Source: Pseudomonadota bacterium (GTDB lineage Bacteria; Pseudomonadota; Gammaproteobacteria; Steroidobacterales; Steroidobacteraceae). Taken from it: a stretch of 64,000 nt of DNA. Positions 25,512 to 33,123 of this stretch are shown one piece after another; position 1 is the stretch's first letter; each line of letters begins with the position of its first letter. The DNA lies in assembly GCA_016713725.1 (NCBI GenBank), contig JADJOO010000016.1, forward strand, positions 82,450 through 146,449. Reading direction: 5' to 3'. Below the pieces are notes generated by a model that was not told the origin of the DNA, made no database searches, and worked only from the letters and a program-made list of their open reading frames with translations. The position numbers were made by a program, and so were the translations under genes.

Positions 25512-26630
25512 ATGGCCAGGACGCTCTGGGTGGGGACGCGCAAGGGACTCTTCGCCTTGCGCAGCAAAGAGAGTCGTCGCGACTGGAAACTCGTCGGGCC
25601 GCAGTTCCTGGGCCACGTCATTCATCACGTCGTGCAGGACCCGCGCGATCCGAAAGTCGTGCTGGTGGCGGCGAAGACCGGACACCTGGGTCCGACCGTA
25701 TTCCGTTCGAGCGACCGCGGGCGCTCGTGGAAAGAAGCGAGTCAACCGCCGGCGTTCCGCAGGAGCGGTGAAGGCGAAGCGCCCAAAGCGGTCGACGCAG
25801 TGTTCTGGTTGACGGCTGGTCATGCCGGCGAGAGCGGTACCTGGTATGCGGGCACCTCGCCCGCGGGACTTTTCCGCAGCGAGGATGCAGGCGCGTCCTG
25901 GCAACCCGTCGCCGGGTTCAACGACCACCCGATGAATCCGACGTGGATCGTAGGGCAGGGTTCGCCTATCGGCCAGCTGCTGCATTCGGTGCGCGTGGAT
26001 CCGCGCGATGCCCGGCATCTCTATCTCGGCGTGTCGAGCGGCGGCGTCTTCGAATCGACCGATGCCGGCGCCGACTGGCGACCGCTCAATGCTGGTTGTG
26101 CCGCGGACTTCATGCCCGATCCAGACCCGCAGTACGGCCATGACCCGCACTGCGTCGAAGTGCATCCCACGATGCCCGATCGGCTGTATCAGCAGAACCA
26201 CTGCGGCATTTATCGTCTCGACCGGCCGGGTCAACGCTGGTCGCGCATCGGCGACGCGATGCCCCGCAGGATCGGCGACATCGGCTTCCCCATCGTGTTG
26301 CACCCGACCGATCCGGACAAGGCGTGGGTATTTCCGATGGACGGCACTACGGTGTGGCCGCGCACGTCGGTCGACGGCAAACCTGCGGTCTATGCGACGC
26401 ACAACGGCGGCAAGTCGTGGCACCGGCTCGATCGTGGCCTGCCGCGCAAGCAGGGATGGTTCACCGTTTTGCGCCAGGCGATGTGTGCGGACGACGAAGG
26501 GAAGAAACTCGGGCTTTATTTCGGCACGACCTCCGGTGAGATCTGGGCGAGCCGCAACGAAGGGTCTTCCTGGACCTGCCTCGCGCGGCACCTGCCGCAG
26601 GTATTCTCCGTGACGTGGGGCAATGGCTAG
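25512..26630 (+). CDS. BNR-repeat beta-propeller protein
   Basis: 372 residues from ATG 25512 (MARTLWVGTRKGLF). Repeated blades with Asp-box-like motifs can be seen: SSDRGRSWKEAS, SEDAGASWQPVAG, STDAGADWRPLN, THNGGKSWHRLD and SRNEGSSWTCLA. No signal peptide, so it is probably cytoplasmic. Homologues are annotated as WD40/YVTN/BNR or glycosyl hydrolase-like, but the Asp boxes mark a structural fold and do not prove catalysis. Its last bases overlap the region before the MoaD-like gene, forming a trio with the next two genes. Confidence 0.8.
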   Translation: MARTLWVGTRKGLFALRSKESRRDWKLVGPQFLGHVIHHVVQDPRDPKVVLVAAKTGHLGPTVFRSSDRGRSWKEASQPPAFRRSGEGEAPKAVDAVFWLTAGHAGESGTWYAGTSPAGLFRSEDAGASWQPVAGFNDHPMNPTWIVGQGSPIGQLLHSVRVDPRDARHLYLGVSSGGVFESTDAGADWRPLNAGCAADFMPDPDPQYGHDPHCVEVHPTMPDRLYQQNHCGIYRLDRPGQRWSRIGDAMPRRIGDIGFPIVLHPTDPDKAWVFPMDGTTVWPRTSVDGKPAVYATHNGGKSWHRLDRGLPRKQGWFTVLRQAMCADDEGKKLGLYFGTTSGEIWASRNEGSSWTCLARHLPQVFSVTWGNG

Positions 26631-26640
26631 GGGATCGCGG

Positions 26641-26925
26641 GTGAGCATCAGCGAGCGAACAGTCGTCACGACACGCGTCGCCAGTCCGTTTCGCTCCTAC
26701 ACGGACGGTCGGGCGATCGTCGAGTCGCGAGGTGCAACGGTGCGTGAGGCACTCGCCGACCTCGACCGGCGTTACCCCGGCATGCGCTTTCGCATGATCG
26801 ACGAACAGGACCGCATCCGGCCCCACATCCGCCTGTACGTCAACACCGACGCGGTCGAACAGCTCGACCATCGGATCGGCCGTGGCGACACGCTGCACCT
26901 GATCTGCGCGCTCAGCGGAGGCTGA
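26641..26925 (+). CDS. MoaD/ThiS-like ubiquitin-fold sulfur carrier
   Basis: 94 residues from GTG 26641, which has AGGGGATCGCGG in front; an ATG at 26623 overlapping the propeller stop is possible. It contains RVASPFRSYTDGRA, ATVREALADLDRRYPGM and a terminal Gly-Gly, the residue pair that is adenylated and thiocarboxylated by MoeB-like enzymes. The partner enzyme starts one base after its stop. It may serve molybdopterin, thiamin, cysteine or another sulfur transfer; the propeller upstream suggests a specialised use. Confidence 0.82.
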   Translation: MSISERTVVTTRVASPFRSYTDGRAIVESRGATVREALADLDRRYPGMRFRMIDEQDRIRPHIRLYVNTDAVEQLDHRIGRGDTLHLICALSGG

Positions 26926-26926
26926 C

Positions 26927-28099
26927 GTGACGACGCTGTCCGCTGCCGAACGCGAGCGTTACCAGCGACACCTGAGTCTCGAGGAAGTCGGAGTTTCAGG
27001 ACAGGAAAAGCTGCGGGCCGCGCGCGTGCTGGTCGTCGGTGCGGGCGGTCTCGGATCACCGGCAGCGCTGTACCTGGCGGCGTCGGGTGTCGGCACGCTG
27101 GGTGTAGTCGATCACGATCGCGTCGATGCATCGAACCTGCAGCGACAGGTGCTGTTCGAGACAGCGAGCGTCGGGCGTTCAAAGGTCGAGGCGGCACGCG
27201 AGCGCCTGCTTGCCCTCAATCCCTGCATCGATGTGCACGCACACGACCTCGAGGTGCGCGCCGCTACGGTCATGGACCTGCTGCGCGGCTACGACATCGT
27301 CCTCGACGGCACCGACAGTATTCCGACGCGGTACATCGTCAACGACGCTTGCGTGCTGCTGCGCAAGCCGCTCGTGTCGGCCGCGATTCATCGCTTCGAA
27401 GGGCAGCTGATGACGTATCTGCCGGGGCTCGGACCCTGCTATCGCTGCCTGTACCCGGAAGTACCGGAAGGACTCGTGCCCAACTGTGCCGATGCCGGGG
27501 TGCTCGGTGTGCTGCCGGGCGTGGTCGGTGCGATGCAGGCGACGGAGGCGATCAAGCTGATCGTGAGTGCAGGCAGTCCAGCCAGCGGGCGATTGCTCGT
27601 GTACGACGCGCTCGAACTCACGGTGCGCGAGTTCCGCTTCAAGCGCCGGCAAGACTGTGCCGTCTGCGGCGATCAGCCGACCATTCTCGCGCCGACCGAT
27701 CCGTCAACCGGACTGTGCGATGCGACGACCCTGCGGGACCGCGTTCGCCGGCTGCGGCCGGCGGAGTTGCAGGTCTTGCTGTGTGCTGAGCATTCGCACG
27801 AGCGGCGTGAGTCGGCGACGTCTGTACCCGTCATCGTCGACGTGCGCGAACCTCGCGAATTCGCGACCGGCCACCTTGAAGGTGCCTTGAACATTCCCGT
27901 GGCGGAGCTGGCCGCGCGCCTGCATGAGATTCCGCCAGGCAGGCTGCCGGCGTTCATCTGCCGCAGCGGGGCGCGCAGTCTCATTGCGTGCAGTGTCGCC
28001 TTGCGTGGAGGGGTGGCGCAGGCAGTCAATCTCGAAGGCGGCATGCTCGCGTGGGTGGCTGAAGTCGATCCGACGCTGGTCGTGGCAGCTGCGCGATGA
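26927..28099 (+). CDS. moeB: MoeB/ThiF-like adenylyltransferase fused to rhodanese
   Basis: 390 residues from GTG 26927. E1-like domain: ERYQRHLSLEEVGVSGQEKL, ATP loop VVGAGGLGSPAA, SNLQRQVLF, and zinc cysteines in GPCYRCLYP and CAVCGD. The C-terminal rhodanese domain (about residues 295-390) has the active loop FICRSGARS with the persulfide cysteine. It would adenylate the Gly-Gly end of the preceding MoaD-like protein and hand over sulfur from its rhodanese cysteine. The fusion is the MoeBR/MOCS3-like architecture. Confidence 0.9.
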   Translation: MTTLSAAERERYQRHLSLEEVGVSGQEKLRAARVLVVGAGGLGSPAALYLAASGVGTLGVVDHDRVDASNLQRQVLFETASVGRSKVEAARERLLALNPCIDVHAHDLEVRAATVMDLLRGYDIVLDGTDSIPTRYIVNDACVLLRKPLVSAAIHRFEGQLMTYLPGLGPCYRCLYPEVPEGLVPNCADAGVLGVLPGVVGAMQATEAIKLIVSAGSPASGRLLVYDALELTVREFRFKRRQDCAVCGDQPTILAPTDPSTGLCDATTLRDRVRRLRPAELQVLLCAEHSHERRESATSVPVIVDVREPREFATGHLEGALNIPVAELAARLHEIPPGRLPAFICRSGARSLIACSVALRGGVAQAVNLEGGMLAWVAEVDPTLVVAAAR

Positions 28100-28166
28100 G
28101 TTTCGGCGCGAGAGATGGCGCCGGGCGTGCGAGGTTGCGGGACCGGGGAGCAAGGCGTAGCGGGCG

Positions 28167-30230
28167 ATGCGTGGCCGCAATCCGAAGCATCTGTGGGCGG
28201 AACTGCGGCGGCGGCGCGTGGTGCGGGCCGCGCTGTACTACGCTGCGGGCGCGTGGGTTCTGGCACAGGCGTTCGACCTGCTCCTGGATGCATTCGATGC
28301 CGCGAACTACATGCGCTTCGTCGTCGCCGGTCTCGTCCTCGGCCTGCCGGTTGCCACCGTGCTCGCCTGGATGTTCGATCTCACGCCCGCTGGCATCGAG
28401 CGTACCCCCGCACTGACCGTCCCTGCCGCCAACCCACCCGAGGACTCGATCGCGGTGCTCCCGTTTGCGAACCTGAGCAACGAGGCGGCAAACGAGTATT
28501 TCTCGGACGGCCTGGCGGAGGAGATCCGTAACCAGCTGGCGCGGGTCCAGGGATTGCGCGTAGCTGCGCGCAGCTCGTCGTTTGCGTTCAAAGGCCGCCA
28601 CGACGACGTGCGCGAAATCGGCCGACGCCTGAACGTGTCCTCGGTGCTCGAGGGTGGCGTGCGCAAGCAAGCGGATACCGTGCGCATCGATGTACAGCTG
28701 GTGAGCGCGGTCGACGGCTACCAGGTCTGGTCGGAGACTTTCGAGCGGCGGCTCGATGACATCTTCAAGCTGCAGACCGAAGTGGCGTGCGCCGTCATCG
28801 CCGCGGTGAGGCCCCGTGCGGCCACCGCGGAGCGGCCGCGTCTCGAACCTGCGACCCAGAGTTTCGATGCCTACAACCTGTACCTCCTCGGACGCCACCA
28901 CTTCCACAAGCGCACAGAGGCGTCGCTGCGGCGGGCGATGGACTGCTTCCGGCAGGCAATCGAGCGCGATCCAAGCTATGCATTGGCCCATTCGGGCCTC
29001 GCCGATGCGTACACGCTGGCGAGCACCGGTTACTACGGCAACATACCCATGGGCGAATCGATCGCGAACGCCCTCCCTGCCGCCCTGCGGGCGCTGGAGC
29101 TTGCTCCGGCGCTTGGGGAAGCGCACGCCTCGTTGGGCCTGATCCGCCAGAACCAGCATGACTATGCGGCCGCCGAGCGGTCGCTCGCGCGTGCCATCGA
29201 GCTGAACGCGAACTACACCATGGCATACGTCTGGCGTGGCCTGGTGCTGACGTCTGAGGGCCGATACCGCGAGGCTGCCGCGCACATGCGCGATGCCTTC
29301 CGGCTCGATCCGCTGTCGCCGATCATCAACACCAATGTCGGCTTCGACGCCCTGCGTTTTGGCGACGTGACGGAAGCCGAGGCTCGTTTCGCTGCAGCGA
29401 TGGAGATCGACCCGGAGTTTCAGGTCCCGTATTCGGGCATGGCACGTTTGCACGCATCGCGCGGTTCGCTCGAGGAGGCGCTGCGCTGGTTGGACCGAGC
29501 GATCGAACGTGCGCCGACGCGGGCGTTCTATCTCTCACGCAAGGGACTCATCCTGGCACAGCTCGGCCAGATCGACGCCGCCATCGCGGTCGTCGAGGCA
29601 GCCTGCTGCAACCCCACTGGCAACCACTTCGAAGCCGACCTCGTGGTGGGCCTGCGCATCGTGAGCGGGAACCGCAATGCGCTCGAGTCGATAGCGAACG
29701 ATACGTGTGGGTCCGTCTGGGGTCCCGCCCAGCGCGCGCAGGCGCTCATTGCAGTCCATGACCTGCCGGGGGCACGCCAGGCGTACGCCGAGGACCCACC
29801 CGATCCGCGACGCGCGATCAACGATCTGGTCAACGACGAATGGGTCTGGCGCCTGCCCCACGTGGTGAATTACGCCCATTTGCGTATCCTGGCCGGTGAC
29901 GAAGGCGGCAGGGGTACCCTGCAAGCACTCGTCGTGCGAGCCGAGGAATTACGCGCGGACGGCATCGTGAACGCAGATGCTGTCCACTTGATTGCGAGTG
30001 CGCAAGCCGTCATGGGCGAAACAGAGCGGGCGCTCGAGACCCTCGAGGAGGCGGTGATGCGCGGCTGGCGCCACGCGTGGTGGGCCCGACACGACTGGAA
30101 CTGGGCCGGCCTCGAGGGCAACTCACGGTACCGGGATCTGTTCGCACGCGGTGCCGTGTCGGGAGCGCCAATGTACCTCGCAGAAGCGTCCGTTCTGAAC
30201 GCGGGCTACGAAACCACCGGTACAAAGTGA
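28167..30230 (+). CDS. membrane-anchored TolB-like/TPR protein
   Basis: 687 residues. Two hydrophobic segments (about residues 20-43 and 51-70) are followed by a TolB N-terminal-like domain (DSIAVLPFANLSNEAANEYFSDGLAEEI, RLNVSSVLEGGVRK). A long array of TPR-like helices follows, for example ALAHSGLADAYTLA, LGEAHASLGLIRQN and YTMAYVWRGLVLTSEGRYREAA. In other bacteria this architecture often carries a cyclase or winged-helix domain at the N-terminus, which is lacking here. It is likely a scaffold. The stop overlaps the GTG of the next gene (GTGA), so the pair is translationally coupled. Confidence 0.75.
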   Translation: MRGRNPKHLWAELRRRRVVRAALYYAAGAWVLAQAFDLLLDAFDAANYMRFVVAGLVLGLPVATVLAWMFDLTPAGIERTPALTVPAANPPEDSIAVLPFANLSNEAANEYFSDGLAEEIRNQLARVQGLRVAARSSSFAFKGRHDDVREIGRRLNVSSVLEGGVRKQADTVRIDVQLVSAVDGYQVWSETFERRLDDIFKLQTEVACAVIAAVRPRAATAERPRLEPATQSFDAYNLYLLGRHHFHKRTEASLRRAMDCFRQAIERDPSYALAHSGLADAYTLASTGYYGNIPMGESIANALPAALRALELAPALGEAHASLGLIRQNQHDYAAAERSLARAIELNANYTMAYVWRGLVLTSEGRYREAAAHMRDAFRLDPLSPIINTNVGFDALRFGDVTEAEARFAAAMEIDPEFQVPYSGMARLHASRGSLEEALRWLDRAIERAPTRAFYLSRKGLILAQLGQIDAAIAVVEAACCNPTGNHFEADLVVGLRIVSGNRNALESIANDTCGSVWGPAQRAQALIAVHDLPGARQAYAEDPPDPRRAINDLVNDEWVWRLPHVVNYAHLRILAGDEGGRGTLQALVVRAEELRADGIVNADAVHLIASAQAVMGETERALETLEEAVMRGWRHAWWARHDWNWAGLEGNSRYRDLFARGAVSGAPMYLAEASVLNAGYETTGTK

Positions 30231-31525
30231 TCGAGCAAGTCCTCGAATCCTCGGCAGTGCCACTGGCGGCGCACCTGAACGCGGCATGCCAGTGCATCTG
30301 GGTCGATCGGACGAAGTTGCGCGACCAGCTCCGCGCCAATCTCGGCGATGCGGCCAGCCTCCTCGAATCACAGGCCGGACTCGTCTCGGGCAGCGTTGTG
30401 TTTCTTGCGCCGGGTGAAGCAATCGCAATGGACCGGACCGTCCGGCTCATCACGCGCGCACTCACCAGCGGCCCATACCAGCAGAAGATCGCGAGCAACG
30501 CGCCCGCGCTGGCTCGTCGTCCCCCGGCAAACGCGGGCGGTATCCTGGGCTTCGACTTTCATCTCGGCGGACCGACTCCGCAGCTCATCGAGATCAACAC
30601 CAATCCAGGTGGCTTGCTCGTCAGTCTCGAGCTGGCGCACGCCGCCACGGCGGGGTGTGACTGCCTTGCAGAACCGTTGTCCGTACTGGCCGCCGCCAGC
30701 GTTGACATCACTCAGCTCGGGCAGCGCATCACGGACGGCTTCTCAGCGGAATGGGCAAGCGTTCGCGGCGAAGTGCCGCTGCGAACCGTCGCAATCGTCG
30801 ACGACGAGCCGCAAGGCCAGTATCTCTATCCTGAATTCCTGCTGTATCAGCGATTGCTGGAACGCGCCGGCTGGCGCGTCGTGATTGCCGATGTCACGGG
30901 CCTTGACCTGAGGGACGACGGTGTCTTTATCGCCGACGAGCGTATCGACCTGATCTACAACCGTGTGACCGACTTCTACCTGGCCGACGAGCGACACTCG
31001 GTCCTGCGACGCGCCTACGAGTCGGGACTCGCGGTGATCACACCGCATCCGGCCGCGCATGCGCGATGGGCAGACAAGCGGCTTCTGGCATGGTTGGGCG
31101 ATGAAAAGTTACTGCAGCAGGCGGGTCTCGACGCCGATGATCGCTCGCATCTGCAGCAGACCATTCCGGCGACGGAGTTGGTCGAACCCGCCGCGGCCGA
31201 CGATCTCTGGAAGCGACGAAAGGGCCTGTTCTTCAAGCCAGTCGATGGTTTTGGCAGCAAGGCCGCGTATCGGGGTGACAAGCTCACTCGAACCACGTTC
31301 GAGTACATCCTCGCGCATCGCTACGTTGCGCAGACCGTTGCCCCTACGTCGTTTCGGCGCATCCAGTCCGCAGACGGTGCGGAAGCCGATCTCCGCGTCG
31401 ATGTCCGCAACTACGCCATGCACGGTGCAACCTGGTTGCGAGCAGCGCGCTTGTACCGGGGTCAGACGACGAATTTCCGCACGGTCGGCGGCGGCTTCGC
31501 GCCGGTGCTGACCCTCCCGGCCTGA
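30227..31525 (+). CDS. ATP-grasp-like protein of unknown function
   Basis: 432 residues from GTG 30227. I do not recognise a characterised homologue. Glutathione-synthase-like features are visible: GFDFHLGGPTPQLIEINTNP, YNRVTDFYL, a WADKRLLAWLGDE segment, FFKPVDGFGSKAAYRGDK as a probable glycine-rich ATP loop, and DLRVDVRNYAMHG near the end. It would join an acid and an amine at the expense of ATP. Coupling to the TPR protein suggests that one organises or supplies the other. Confidence 0.55.
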   Translation: MIEQVLESSAVPLAAHLNAACQCIWVDRTKLRDQLRANLGDAASLLESQAGLVSGSVVFLAPGEAIAMDRTVRLITRALTSGPYQQKIASNAPALARRPPANAGGILGFDFHLGGPTPQLIEINTNPGGLLVSLELAHAATAGCDCLAEPLSVLAAASVDITQLGQRITDGFSAEWASVRGEVPLRTVAIVDDEPQGQYLYPEFLLYQRLLERAGWRVVIADVTGLDLRDDGVFIADERIDLIYNRVTDFYLADERHSVLRRAYESGLAVITPHPAAHARWADKRLLAWLGDEKLLQQAGLDADDRSHLQQTIPATELVEPAAADDLWKRRKGLFFKPVDGFGSKAAYRGDKLTRTTFEYILAHRYVAQTVAPTSFRRIQSADGAEADLRVDVRNYAMHGATWLRAARLYRGQTTNFRTVGGGFAPVLTLPA

Positions 31526-31557
31526 CTGGCTCGACGTGATCCGCTGACCGAACTTCG

Positions 31558-31575
31558 GGCTGATCGAGATCAGCC
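31558..31575. terminator. hairpin between convergent genes
   Basis: GGCTGATC and GATCAGCC form a perfect eight-base stem with a two-base loop (realistically four). It lies between the ends of the convergent ATP-grasp and sulfatase genes. There is no T-run on either strand, so it is at best a weak or Rho-aided terminator. Confidence 0.35.
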
Positions 31576-31595
31576 GGCAGGGCGCACAGTGGGCT

Positions 31596-33107
31596 TCAGC
31601 GCGGCCAGCGAGCGCTCCGCTCGACGGCGTTGAGATCGAGATGGTTACGCATGTATTGGTTCGAGTCGTCGCGCCGTGGCGTGAACTCCCAGGGTGTGTG
31701 GACGCCTGTGCGCAATGCTTTCATTACAAACCGCCGTCGCGCCTGGTCCTGCACTACGTCCTCGTGCAGTCGCGCCAGGTCCCACCGATGCGCGACCTCG
31801 GCACGGAACTCGGCGACAGTTGCGGCCTGCCCCGGGTGGCCGGCAAGGTTGATCCGCTCCCTGGGGTCTTTCGCGAGGTCGTACAACTGGTCCGGATCGA
31901 CTGGACAGTGCACAAACTTCAAGGCGCCCCGGCGCAGCATGACGATCGGTGCGCAGGCACCCTCGGCGGCGTACTCGCCGATGACGGTTCGATCTTCCAA
32001 CCCGCCTTCGCACAGCGGCAGCAGTGAGCGGCCGGCCAGCGGTGCGACGGCGTCGGTCACGACGCCACCCGACAACTCGATGAGGGTCGGCAGCACGTCG
32101 ACCAGCGAGACCGGAGTCGACACGCGGCGCGCGCGGAAGCGGGCCGGTGCGTGAACGACCAGCGGGATACGCGCGGACCCCTCGAAGAAGTTCATCTTGT
32201 ACCAGAGCCCACGCTCGCCCAGCATGTCGCCGTGATCGGCGAGCAGGATGACGACCGTATCGTCCGCCAGCCCGAGCAACTCGAGCGTTCGCAAGAGACG
32301 GCCAGTCCAGTCATCGACGTACGAGACGTTGCCGAGGTAAGCGCGACGCGCACGACGCACGTCGTCATCGTTGATGGGCGTGCGATTCATATCGCACGCA
32401 GCTCGCAGACGCAGCGTATGCGGATCGGCGGCTACGTCTGCGGCAGACACCTCAGGCAGCGGGATATCGACGCCCTCGTAGCGGTCCCAGTACTCCTGCC
32501 GCGTCACGTACGGATCGTGCGGATGCGTGAAGCTGGCGACGTGAAGGAACGGTCGCCCGTCATCGACCCGGGCTGCATCGTGCAGCGCGCGCACGGCGTG
32601 GAATCCGACCTCGTCGTCGAACAGCAGCTGGTTGGTGACTTCAGCCACGCCGGCGCCTGTGACGCTTTCCATGTTGTGATACCACCAGTCGATGCGCTGG
32701 TCGGGCTGGCGCCAGTCCGGAGTCCAGCCGAAATCCGCTGGATAGATATCCGTCGTGCAGCGCTTCTCGAAGCCATGCAGCTGGTCGGGGCCGACGAAAT
32801 GCATCTTGCCGGAGAGCACCGTACGGTAACCGGCTGCGCGGGCGTAATGCGCAAACGTCGGGATCGTGCTGGCGAGATAAGCCGCGTTGTCGTAGCCGCG
32901 GGTGGACGACGGCAGCTGCCCCGTCATCATGCAGTACCGTGCCGGTGTGCACAGCGGGCTGTTGCTGTATGCAGCGTCGAATACCACGCCTGCCGCGGCG
33001 AGTCGATCGATGTGCGGTGACTTCGTGACGCGGCTGCCATAGCAACCGAGCGCCGCAGGGGACAACTGGTCGTACATGATGACCAGTGCGTTAGGTGTGC
33101 TGTTCAT
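31596..33107 (-). CDS. betC: choline-sulfatase-like arylsulfatase
   Basis: 503 residues from ATG 33107 (MNSTPNALVIMYDQLSPAALG). The metal-binding start is followed by NSPLCTPARYCMMTG, the C-x-P-x-R motif whose cysteine becomes formylglycine. HVASFTHPHDPY, DHGDMLGERGLWYKMNFFEG and the BetC-specific C-terminus (RRFVMKALRTG, WEFTPRRDDSNQYMRNH) follow. Choline sulfatases split choline-O-sulfate to choline and sulfate in the cytoplasm. No choline dehydrogenase or transporter is nearby, so the substrate is inferred from sequence only. No signal peptide. Confidence 0.85.
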   Translation of the reverse strand: MNSTPNALVIMYDQLSPAALGCYGSRVTKSPHIDRLAAAGVVFDAAYSNSPLCTPARYCMMTGQLPSSTRGYDNAAYLASTIPTFAHYARAAGYRTVLSGKMHFVGPDQLHGFEKRCTTDIYPADFGWTPDWRQPDQRIDWWYHNMESVTGAGVAEVTNQLLFDDEVGFHAVRALHDAARVDDGRPFLHVASFTHPHDPYVTRQEYWDRYEGVDIPLPEVSAADVAADPHTLRLRAACDMNRTPINDDDVRRARRAYLGNVSYVDDWTGRLLRTLELLGLADDTVVILLADHGDMLGERGLWYKMNFFEGSARIPLVVHAPARFRARRVSTPVSLVDVLPTLIELSGGVVTDAVAPLAGRSLLPLCEGGLEDRTVIGEYAAEGACAPIVMLRRGALKFVHCPVDPDQLYDLAKDPRERINLAGHPGQAATVAEFRAEVAHRWDLARLHEDVVQDQARRRFVMKALRTGVHTPWEFTPRRDDSNQYMRNHLDLNAVERSARWPR

Positions 33108-33123
33108 GCGGCGATCCTGACGG

